A DNA stretch of 7,499 nucleotides. Source: Deltaproteobacteria bacterium (GTDB lineage Bacteria; Desulfobacterota; Binatia; UBA9968; CAXXLF01). Under the pieces are notes generated by a model. The model was not told the DNA's origin. It did not search any database and saw only the letters and a list, made by a program, of their open reading frames with translations. The translations under genes and the position numbers were made by a program. The stretch covers positions 1 through 7,499 of the forward strand of contig JACZXR010000103.1 in the NCBI GenBank assembly GCA_022571535.1. The letters run 5' to 3'. How positions within the stretch are numbered: the first letter of the stretch is position 1; each line of letters starts with the position of its first letter. Shown in pieces: positions 1 through 5,404 of the stretch.

Positions 1-772
1 CGACCACACTATTGATGGACCGGAACCCACATGCCTCCAATCGAAAGCGCATCCAGGCTGGTGAAGAGATTGGGTGGAGATCGCAGACCATTCTGGCGGA
101 ATACCGTGGGCAGAGTCTGGAATCCCGTATCTCCACATCCACCAGTCGTGTCAGGCTGGAGTCCTTGGCATGGCGGCTTGAAGGGGGACGTCTCAGCCTT
201 CCCCCCGTCAGGGCAGCGAGCTCTCGGGCCAATCCAAGGACTCCAAGACAATCGCCGCGATTGGGGGTGACGGCTACCTCTAGGATCCAGTCGTTCAGCC
301 CCAAACAAGAAAATACCGATTGGCCCAAGGGGGCGTCTTCAGGCAAGGTCATGATGCCTTCGTGGTCCTGGGATAAACCTAGCTCCTTCTCGGAACAGAG
401 CATCCCGTCGGAGGCTTCGCCCCTGATCACCGTAGCTTTCACAACAGTCCCGGAAGGAAGCGCTGTGCCGGCCTTGGCCAAAGGGGACTTCATTCCCACG
501 CGGACATTGGAAGCTCCACAAACCACCGTGATCTTCTCATCTCTGGTACCGACCGTGACAAGGAAAAGGCGATCCGCTCGTGGGTGGGGACGGACCTCGG
601 TTACAAGGCCAACCACAACCCCTGGGACCCGACCAAAAGGCCTCAGGGATTCAACCTCGAGACCTGCCATGGTTAGGGCCCTGGCAACAGCGTGCGGCCC
701 TTCCTCCCCATTGCCTGTAAACCCGGCGGGTAGGTCCACAAGTTCTTTTAACCAGTTAAAGGTGAACTTCAT
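1..772 (-). CDS. pheT: Phenylalanyl-tRNA synthetase beta subunit, N-terminal part (runs off the window)
   Basis: Beta subunit of the heterotetrameric (alpha2beta2) cytoplasmic enzyme that charges tRNA-Phe; this subunit carries tRNA-binding and editing domains. The open frame gives 257 residues from ATG 772 to the window edge, about a third of the usual ~800. Visible landmarks are the family-typical start MKFTFNWLKELVD, the EMAP/OB-type tRNA-binding domain (about residues 40-150, with IRGEASDGMLCSEKELGL at 116-133), the PheT signature VTPNRGDCLGVLGLAREL (168-185), and the start of the B3/B4 editing region (CPRYSARMV at 221-229; SPAWMRFRLEACGFRSIN at 237-254). I translated it by hand and found no frameshift. 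The start lacks a strong Shine-Dalgarno (only GAAAAG directly before ATG). It lies 138 nt after pheS, a wider gap than elsewhere in the cluster. Confidence 0.97.
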   Translation of the reverse strand, partial: MKFTFNWLKELVDLPAGFTGNGEEGPHAVARALTMAGLEVESLRPFGRVPGVVVGLVTEVRPHPRADRLFLVTVGTRDEKITVVCGASNVRVGMKSPLAKAGTALPSGTVVKATVIRGEASDGMLCSEKELGLSQDHEGIMTLPEDAPLGQSVFSCLGLNDWILEVAVTPNRGDCLGVLGLARELAALTGGRLRRPPSSRHAKDSSLTRLVDVEIRDSRLCPRYSARMVCDLHPISSPAWMRFRLEACGFRSINSVV

Positions 773-789
773 CTTTTCAGAGAGGATCT

Positions 790-806
790 AATCCCGGGTC
801 GGGATT
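790..806 (-). other. Perfect short stem-loop just upstream of pheT
   Basis: AATCCCG and CGGGATT form a perfect 7-bp stem around a 3-nt loop, 17 nt before the pheT start codon. No T-run follows it on the minus strand, so it is not an intrinsic terminator. It could affect translation or stability of the pheT message, but that is inference from position only. It could also be chance. Confidence 0.4.
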
Positions 807-910
807 TCGACCGCAGGGAGCGCCCTCCAATCAGGGTTCGAAGGAAGTCCTCGGGATAGAATTCGAATATTACTTCACAGCTCCAATCCTGTATCTTTTT
901 TGGATCGGGG

Positions 911-1951
911 CTAACGAAATTGTCTCAAAAAACGGATATCGTTTTGAAAAAACAAACGGATGTCTTCAATCCTGAACTTCAACATGGCAATCCGTTCCAC
1001 TCCCATTCCAAACGCAAAGCCGGAGAATTTTTCCGGACTGTAGCCGACGAACTGAAAGACCGATGGATCGATCATCCCTGAGCCGAGGATCTCCAACCAC
1101 CCTGAACCTTTGCATACTCGGCAGCTCTGTTGTGCAGAAGGACTGCCCTTCCCGCTGCAGAGCAAACATTCAATATCCACCTCTGCGCTCGGCTCTGTGA
1201 ACGGGAAAAAGCTCGGGCGGAACCGCACCTTGATTTCCTTTTGGAAGATCTGGTGCAGAAAGTGTGTCAGAACGCCCTTGAGATCCCTGAAGGTGATGTG
1301 GTGGTCCACCATAAAACCCTCGACCTGATGGAAGATGGGAGAGTGGGTGGAATCATCGTCGTGCCGATAGACTGCTCCAGGGGCGATAATTTGAAGAGGG
1401 GGTTGGCGGGTTTCCATGACCCGAATCTGAACGGGTGAGGTGTGGGTCCTCAATAGACGACCATCCGTGACAAAAAAGGTGTCCTGCATGTCCCGGGCAG
1501 GGTGGTCTTTGGGAATATTGAGGGCCTCGAAATTATGATAATCGTCCTCTATGTCGGGGCCACGCGCAATTTCAAATCCCATCCCCAAAAAGACATCAAT
1601 GATCTCATCCATCATCAGGGTAATTGGATGAATAGATCCCCGCTCCAGACGGCTTCCTGGGAGGCTGATATCAATTCGCTCTTCTCGCAGAAGCCGCTCC
1701 TTTTCCCGGACCCTGAGTTCCTTGAGCCCTGTCTCTATCTGTTCCTCAAGGTAACTTCTGAGCCTGTTAAGCTGATTCCCTATTTTGGGTCTCTCTTTAA
1801 CCGGCACCTCCTTCAGGCTGCGTAACATCAGGGTGAGTTTCCCTTTTCTTCCCAGGTACTCGACCCTGAGTTGGTCGATTTCCTGCTCATTGGAAAAGCG
1901 CCCAACCCGAGCCGCAATCTCTCCCCGGAGAGATTCCAAAGAGTCTTTCAT
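911..1951 (-). CDS. pheS: Phenylalanyl-tRNA synthetase alpha subunit
   Basis: Catalytic subunit of PheRS, a class II synthetase that activates phenylalanine and transfers it to tRNA-Phe with PheT. It has 346 residues, normal for the bacterial form. Residues 1-90 are the helical coiled-coil tRNA-binding arm (EYLGRKGKLT at 31-40). The catalytic core shows RTHTSPVQIR (168-177), PGAVYRHDDDSTHSPIFHQVEG (from 191; motif 2 region), FTEPSAEVDIE (251-261) and motif 3 GFAFGMGVERIAML (311-324). Four cysteines (262, 265, 277, 280) sit in two CxxCxGxG-like units just before GWLEILGSGMIDP. It starts 23 nt after the rplT stop. No Shine-Dalgarno is visible before the ATG (the sequence there is pyrimidine-rich, CTTACCTCC), so translation may depend on coupling to rplT. 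Assignment is secure; the exact start slightly less so. Confidence 0.97.
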   Translation of the reverse strand: MKDSLESLRGEIAARVGRFSNEQEIDQLRVEYLGRKGKLTLMLRSLKEVPVKERPKIGNQLNRLRSYLEEQIETGLKELRVREKERLLREERIDISLPGSRLERGSIHPITLMMDEIIDVFLGMGFEIARGPDIEDDYHNFEALNIPKDHPARDMQDTFFVTDGRLLRTHTSPVQIRVMETRQPPLQIIAPGAVYRHDDDSTHSPIFHQVEGFMVDHHITFRDLKGVLTHFLHQIFQKEIKVRFRPSFFPFTEPSAEVDIECLLCSGKGSPSAQQSCRVCKGSGWLEILGSGMIDPSVFQFVGYSPEKFSGFAFGMGVERIAMLKFRIEDIRLFFQNDIRFLRQFR

Positions 1952-1974
1952 GGAGGTAAGCGGGGAGATGGCGG

Positions 1975-2334
1975 CTACGCCGTTAGGTGAGTCCTTGCAA
2001 GCTGGGCTATTTGGGTAAAGGTGGGCATGTCCGAGACAGCCAGATCGGCCAGGATCTTTCTGTCCAACTCTACTCCGGCCTGCTTGAGACCCTTCATGAA
2101 TTGACTGTAGGAAAGCCCGCAGATCCTCGTGCCTGCATTGACACGCTGGATCCAGAGACCCCGAAACTCCCTCTTCCGAACGCGCCTATCCCTGTAGGCA
2201 AAGACCAGTCCGCGCTCCACTGTCTCCCTGGCGGAGCGGTACAATTTCCCACGCCCCCCTACGTATCCCTTTGCCAGCTTTAAGATCTTTTTTCTTCGCC
2301 GCCTGGACTTGGGGCCTCTTTTTACTCGTGGCAT
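1975..2334 (-). CDS. rplT: 50S ribosomal protein bL20
   Basis: Large-subunit protein bL20, which binds 23S rRNA early and is needed for 50S assembly. The 119-residue product matches the usual length. It begins MPRVKRGPKSRRRRKKILK, the basic extended tail that threads into rRNA, followed by AKGYVGGRGKLYR (21-33) and the globular C-terminal domain with LWIQRVNAGTR (60-70) and LDRKILADLA (90-99). ATG 2334 is preceded at 8 nt by AAGGAG (2343-2348). In several bacteria bL20 represses its own infC-rpmI-rplT operon; I did not find a recognisable copy of the known RNA operator here. It sits in the standard order after infC and rpmI. Confidence 0.98.
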   Translation of the reverse strand: MPRVKRGPKSRRRRKKILKLAKGYVGGRGKLYRSARETVERGLVFAYRDRRVRKREFRGLWIQRVNAGTRICGLSYSQFMKGLKQAGVELDRKILADLAVSDMPTFTQIAQLARTHLTA

Positions 2335-2402
2335 GAATTCAACTCCTTATGTTTATAGTGTCCAGTCTTTTACCAAATGCGTGTTGCTGATATGGTTTCT
2401 CT

Positions 2403-2600
2403 TTACAAATACGGTATGAGCTTTCGGATGGTCTTTGTTTCCTGAGCGGAGACAAGGCCGGCATGTCTGAGCCTTCGCTTGCGCTTTCTCCCCTTGCTCG
2501 AAAGCAAGTGGCTCTTACCGCTCCGGCGTCTCTTGACCTTTCCTGTAGCAGTGACTTTGAATCTCTTCATTGCGCCTCTGCTGCTCTTCATCTTGGGCAT
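2403..2600 (-). CDS. rpmI: 50S ribosomal protein bL35
   Basis: Small basic large-subunit protein bL35. The product is 65 residues, the usual length, starting MPKMKSSRGAMKRFKVTATGK and continuing with the typical KRRRSGKSHLLSSKGRKRKR stretch and a C-terminal RKLIPYL. I choose ATG 2600 over the in-frame GTG directly before it (2603): it gives the canonical MPKMK terminus and lies 6 nt after AAGGAG (2607-2612). It is located between infC and rplT as in most bacteria, with 57-nt and 68-nt spacers on either side. Confidence 0.97.
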   Translation of the reverse strand: MPKMKSSRGAMKRFKVTATGKVKRRRSGKSHLLSSKGRKRKRRLRHAGLVSAQETKTIRKLIPYL

Positions 2601-2633
2601 CACTTTCTCCTTCTCATGAATAGCCTTCTGCCG

Positions 2634-2655
2634 TCAGTGTTCAGCTGACAGCTGA
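2634..2655. repeat. Three-unit degenerate 7-bp tandem repeat (infC-rpmI spacer)
   Basis: Three consecutive heptamers on the plus strand read TCAGTGT, TCAGCTG and ACAGCTG, followed by A. They fill much of the short spacer after the infC stop. The unit matches the TCAGC/GCTGA core seen in the spacers at 3203-3231 and 5174-5232. Its function is unknown. Confidence 0.55.
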
Positions 2656-2657
2656 TT

Positions 2658-3164
2658 TTATTTAGGGGTCAGGAGCATCGCCATGCTCCTTCCTTCCATT
2701 CTGGGGGATATATCAGGCTTGGCGATGTCCTCTACCTGCAACAAAACCCCGTTCAACATTTGCTTACCAAGTTCCGGGTGGGTGATCTCTCGACCGCGGA
2801 AGAAGACGGAGACCTTTACCCTTTGTCCCCTCTCGATAAATCGGCGAATGTTGCGAACCTTATGGACAAGGTCGTGGGTATCTGTCCGCGCTCTCATCTT
2901 GACCTCTTTGATGGATACAGAGGTATGCTTCTTCCCTCCCCCCTGATCCTTCTTTTTCTGGAGGTAACGGAACTTTCCATAATTCATGATGCGGCAGACT
3001 GGTGGTTGAGCTTCGGGGGCCACCTCGACCAGATCGAGCTCATCGTTTTCCACCAGACTGAGGGCCTCCCGCAGCGGCATGACGCCCAATTGATTTCCCT
3101 CCGGACCGATGACCCGGACCTCATGGGCCCGGATTTGATGATTAATTCTTGCTTGCCTTGCTAT
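2658..3164 (-). CDS. infC: Translation initiation factor IF-3 with a probable AUA start
   Basis: IF-3 binds the 30S subunit, keeps it apart from 50S and enforces start-codon choice. With the start at ATA 3164 the product is 168 residues, within the normal range. The N-domain begins ARINHQIRAHEVRVIGPEG (5-23), the conserved IF-3 opening, and continues to the linker helix with PPVCRIMNYGKFRY (54-67). The C-domain holds IKEVKMRARTDTHDL (85-99) and VFFRGREITHPELG (120-133). The first conventional start, TTG 3089, would delete 25 conserved residues, so it is rejected. ATA lies 6 nt after AGGAGG. Non-canonical infC starts (AUU in Escherichia coli) underlie autorepression by IF-3, and AUA would fit the same logic. 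The gene lies 71 nt after thrS and 57 nt before rpmI. Confidence 0.96.
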   Translation of the reverse strand: MARQARINHQIRAHEVRVIGPEGNQLGVMPLREALSLVENDELDLVEVAPEAQPPVCRIMNYGKFRYLQKKKDQGGGKKHTSVSIKEVKMRARTDTHDLVHKVRNIRRFIERGQRVKVSVFFRGREITHPELGKQMLNGVLLQVEDIAKPDISPRMEGRSMAMLLTPK

Positions 3165-3177
3165 AAGCCACCTCCTT
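3162..3177 (-). promoter_or_regulatory. infC ribosome-binding site and AUA start codon
   Basis: The minus strand reads AAGGAGGT (3170-3177), a full complement to the 16S anti-Shine-Dalgarno core, then GGCTT and ATA (3162-3164). No ATG, GTG or TTG lies in the infC frame at a workable distance. This site therefore decides the infC start and points to an initiation codon that IF-3 would itself discriminate against. Confidence 0.75.
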
Positions 3178-3192
3178 TTTCAATAAGTTACC

Positions 3193-3231
3193 AAGCCGGC
3201 TTTCAGCTTTAAGGTTTGAGCTGAGTGCTGA
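3193..3231. repeat. Inverted and heptameric repeats in the thrS-infC spacer
   Basis: The spacer holds TCAGCT (3203-3208) and AGCTGA (3219-3224), a 6-bp inverted repeat with a 10-nt loop, followed by a second heptamer step GTGCTGA (3225-3231). A 10-bp perfect palindrome AAGCCGGCTT (3193-3202) adjoins it. No T-tract follows on the minus strand, so it does not look like a terminator. The GCTGA units match those at 2634-2655 and 5174-5232. Confidence 0.5.
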
Positions 3232-3235
3232 CGGA

Positions 3236-5152
3236 TTATTGCAGTTCTCCCGATTTACGGGCGATTTCAAGCTTCAGAATGTCCGCAAAATCTTTGACGG
3301 ACATGGATCTCAAGTTTTCCCCACCCCTGCGGCGTGGGGATACCGTTTGATCACGCATCTCCCGATCTCCAATAATCAACGCGTAGGGGACCTTTGCAAC
3401 TTGAGCCTCGCGGATTTTATAGCCCAGTTTTTCGTTTCGATCATCTAACTCTGTCCGCCACCCTGCCGTCTTCAGGTCCTCGTAAACCTTTTGGGCGTAG
3501 ACCTTTTGCTTGTCCGTTACGGTCATAATCTTTAGTTGGACGGGTGCCAACCATAAAGGAAACGCCCCTGCAGTATGCTCGATCAAAATCCCCATGAAGC
3601 GCTCGATAGAGCCCAAGATGGCCCGGTGGATCATCACAGGCCTGGCCTCTGACCCGGCGGCCGTCACGTAAGTGAGATCAAAGCGTTCCGGCATGGAAAA
3701 GTCCAGCTGGATGGTACCTAACTGCCATCCGCGCCGCATTGCGTCCGTCACGACAAAATCGATCTTGGGACCGTAAAAGGCCCCGTCTCCCTCGTTAACC
3801 TGATAGTCGATTCCGCTTTTTTTCAGGGATTGGGCCAGAGAATTTTCTGCCCGCTCCCAGGTCTCAGGACTCCCGATAAAATGCTCCGGGCGAGTCGACA
3901 GCTTAACCTGCATCTTGTTAAACTGAAAGGTCTCATAGACCTCACGGAACATTTTCAGGAGATCGGTCATCTCTGCCTCGATCTGCTCGGGGGCACAGAA
4001 GATGTGGGCGTCATCCTGGGAAAAGGTCCGCACCCGGGTAAGGCCGGCGGTCACTCCGGATTTCTCGTAGCGGTGGAGCCGACCGAAGTCCGCAAGGCGC
4101 AGCGGGAGATCACGGTAGGACCGTTTCTTCGCAGAGTAAATGAAGGTATGTCCGGGACAATTCATCGGCTTGACCCCGAACTCCCGGTCTTCGATGTGTG
4201 TGAAGAACATATTTTCCTTGAAATGGTCATAGTGCCCGGACTGGCGCCATAGGTTGACATCAAAAATCTGCGGGGTAATGACTTCCTGGTAACCGAATCG
4301 GAGATAGAGCTGGCGCATGTGTGAGATCAATTCGTTGTAGATAATAGTACCCTTGGGGTGCAAAAAGGGGCTGGCCGGGGCTATGGGATGAAAGCTGAAC
4401 AGGTCCAACTCTCGGCCCAAACGGCGATGATCCCTCTTTTTGGCTTCCTCTAGCAGGTGAAGATGCTCGCGCAGCAACTCCTGCGATGGGAACGAGGTCC
4501 CGTAAATTCGCTGCAGCATCTCGTTTTTTTCGTCACCCCTCCAATATGCTCCGGCCACCCCTGTTAGCTTGAATGCCTGGATGATTCCGGTGGAAGGGAC
4601 GTGGGGCCCACGACAGAGATCCACCCAGTTCCCCTGTCGGTAAAGGGAGACTGTTTCCTCCGAGATGTCTGTCAAGATGGCGACCTTATACTCTTCGCCC
4701 ATCTGGTGAAACAGCTTGATGGCCTCTTCCTTTGGCATCTCTTCTCGCGTCACTTTAAGATCTAACCCCGCAAGCTTCTGCATCTGTGCCTCTATCTTCC
4801 CGATCTCCTCAGGGGTGAAGGACTTATCCCGCTTAAAGTCGTAGTAAAAACCATCCTCTATTGTGGGTCCGATGGTGACTTGGGTACCGGGAAAGAGGCT
4901 CTGTACCGCCTGGGCCATGAGGTGAGCAGTCGAGTGGCGCAAGATGCTCAAACCCTCAGGGCTATTAAGTGGAATCCAGTCCAAGGTGCAATCCATGCTC
5001 AGAGACCGGTCGAGGTCAACCGGGAGCCCATCGATTTTTGCGGCAATGACAGTGCCGTTGAGTTCCAGAGTTGACATGAAATCTTGGATCTTGAGTCCAG
5101 GGGACACCTCCGCGGTTTTCCCCTCTGGTAGTTTCACATGGATATTATTCAT
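3236..5152 (-). CDS. thrS: Threonyl-tRNA synthetase
   Basis: Class II synthetase that charges tRNA-Thr and edits Ser-tRNA-Thr. From ATG 5152 the product is 638 residues, close to the usual ~640. Domains: TGS (1-60); editing domain with HSTAH (73-77; His73, His77) and DLCRGPH (Cys180, His184); catalytic core with zinc ligands Cys332 (MNCPGH), His383 (DDAHIF) and His509 (MIHRA), motif 2 around RLHRYEKSG (358-366) and motif 3 HRAILGSIERFMG (509-521); anticodon-binding domain from about 535. All expected catalytic and editing residues are present. The second of two adjacent ATGs is chosen because AAGGA (5158-5162) lies 5 nt before it; ATG 5155 adds one Met. An in-frame GTG at 5188 is rejected since it falls inside a repeat and adds unconserved residues. 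I saw no T-box. Confidence 0.98.
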   Translation of the reverse strand: MNNIHVKLPEGKTAEVSPGLKIQDFMSTLELNGTVIAAKIDGLPVDLDRSLSMDCTLDWIPLNSPEGLSILRHSTAHLMAQAVQSLFPGTQVTIGPTIEDGFYYDFKRDKSFTPEEIGKIEAQMQKLAGLDLKVTREEMPKEEAIKLFHQMGEEYKVAILTDISEETVSLYRQGNWVDLCRGPHVPSTGIIQAFKLTGVAGAYWRGDEKNEMLQRIYGTSFPSQELLREHLHLLEEAKKRDHRRLGRELDLFSFHPIAPASPFLHPKGTIIYNELISHMRQLYLRFGYQEVITPQIFDVNLWRQSGHYDHFKENMFFTHIEDREFGVKPMNCPGHTFIYSAKKRSYRDLPLRLADFGRLHRYEKSGVTAGLTRVRTFSQDDAHIFCAPEQIEAEMTDLLKMFREVYETFQFNKMQVKLSTRPEHFIGSPETWERAENSLAQSLKKSGIDYQVNEGDGAFYGPKIDFVVTDAMRRGWQLGTIQLDFSMPERFDLTYVTAAGSEARPVMIHRAILGSIERFMGILIEHTAGAFPLWLAPVQLKIMTVTDKQKVYAQKVYEDLKTAGWRTELDDRNEKLGYKIREAQVAKVPYALIIGDREMRDQTVSPRRRGGENLRSMSVKDFADILKLEIARKSGELQ

Positions 5153-5157
5153 CATTA

Positions 5158-5171
5158 TCCTTGGGCCCAAG
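5158..5171 (-). promoter_or_regulatory. thrS Shine-Dalgarno partly inside a 12-bp palindrome
   Basis: CTTGGGCCCAAG (5160-5171) is a perfect palindrome whose last three bases are the first bases of the thrS Shine-Dalgarno AAGGA (5158-5162). As RNA it could form at most a short 4-bp stem with a GGCC loop, partly masking the ribosome-binding site, or it could act as a protein site in DNA. Escherichia coli thrS is autoregulated in its leader, but no tRNA-Thr-like operator is evident here. Confidence 0.4.
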
Positions 5172-5173
5172 CG

Positions 5174-5232
5174 ACCAGCTGTCGGCACTCAGCAAAAAGC
5201 TGAATGCTGATGGTTGACTGCTAAAAGCCGAG
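5174..5232. repeat. Period-7 repeat with a 12-bp hairpin between tRNA-Val and thrS
   Basis: On the plus strand five successive heptamers follow NGCTGAN: AGCTGAA (5198), TGCTGAT, GGTTGAC, TGCTAAA and AGCCGAG (to 5232). To their left the inverted form appears at the same period (TCGGCAC, TCAGCAA from 5182). The two arms fold into a hairpin, TCGGCACTCAGC (5182-5193), AAAAA loop, GCTGAATGCTGA (5199-5210), with one mismatch and one wobble. On the minus strand the loop is TTTTT and no T-run follows, so it is not a standard terminator. It occupies most of the tRNA-thrS spacer and could be a processing or stability element. Confidence 0.6.
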
Positions 5233-5242
5233 ATTTAAAGAA

Positions 5243-5317
5243 TGGTAGGCACGGGCGGGATTGAACCGCCGGCCTCTTCCGTGTCAAGGAAGCGCTCTCC
5301 CACTGAGCTACGTGCCT
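5243..5317 (-). tRNA. tRNA-Val (anticodon GAC)
   Basis: A complete 75-nt cloverleaf can be folded by hand: acceptor stem AGGCACG/CGTGCCT (7 bp, perfect), D stem GCTC/GAGC, anticodon stem CTTCC/GGAAG with loop TTGACAC giving anticodon GAC, a 5-nt variable loop, T stem GGCGG/CCGCC with loop TTCAATC, discriminator A, and an encoded CCA end. It reads valine codons GUC/GUU. It sits 83 nt after the phosphatidyltransferase gene and 90 nt before thrS on the same strand, so it could be processed from a shared transcript. Confidence 0.97.
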
Positions 5318-5377
5318 GTCCGAGGGCAACAAACAGGTGCCTCTCTGCCCCCCATGGTGCTGCAAGCATCTGATTTT

Positions 5378-5404
5378 ATTATCAATTTTTACGTACTGTG
5401 TCAA
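5378..5404 (-). promoter_or_regulatory. Candidate sigma-70 promoter for tRNA-Val and the thrS cluster
   Basis: The minus strand carries a perfect TTGACA (5399-5404), overlapping the stop codon of the upstream gene, and GATAAT (5378-5383, five of six consensus bases) 15 nt downstream, in a conspicuously AT-rich patch. Transcription would start near 5371, about 50 nt before the tRNA. The 15-nt spacing is shorter than the optimal 17, so this is a candidate only. Confidence 0.45.

Noticed and set aside
9..308. A minus-strand open frame of 99 codons inside pheT, as if pheT were frameshifted
   Set aside because: Hand translation of the pheT frame continues through this region with conserved motifs (VTPNRGDCLGVLG, CPRYSARMV), so there is no frameshift and this frame is a shadow.
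12..791. A 259-codon plus-strand open frame
   Set aside because: It lies opposite the intact, well-conserved pheT N-terminus. Its own product is low-complexity (Ser/Thr/Pro/Arg rich) with no recognisable domain, typical of an antisense shadow.
2359..2375. TATAAA sequence upstream of rplT as a promoter
   Set aside because: There is no acceptable -35 element at the right spacing, and the start of transcription would fall on the rplT ribosome-binding site.
3203..3224. Intrinsic terminator after thrS
   Set aside because: A 6-bp stem is present, but no T-tract follows on the minus strand and infC starts shortly afterwards.
3830..4252. A 140-codon plus-strand open frame opposite thrS
   Set aside because: It is antisense to the conserved ThrRS catalytic core, which explains its openness; its product shows no family features.
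5153..5188. Longer thrS starting at GTG 5188
   Set aside because: The added residues come from the hairpin repeat and palindrome, have no Shine-Dalgarno, and ThrRS normally starts at the TGS domain given by ATG 5152.
5182..5210. Intrinsic terminator after tRNA-Val
   Set aside because: The T5 tract is in the loop rather than after the stem, so the structure does not fit a rho-independent terminator.
5322..5345. Hairpin in the tRNA-Val leader (GAGGGCA pairing with TGCC-CTC, one bulge)
   Set aside because: It is short, bulged and without a T-tract; not distinguishable from chance.
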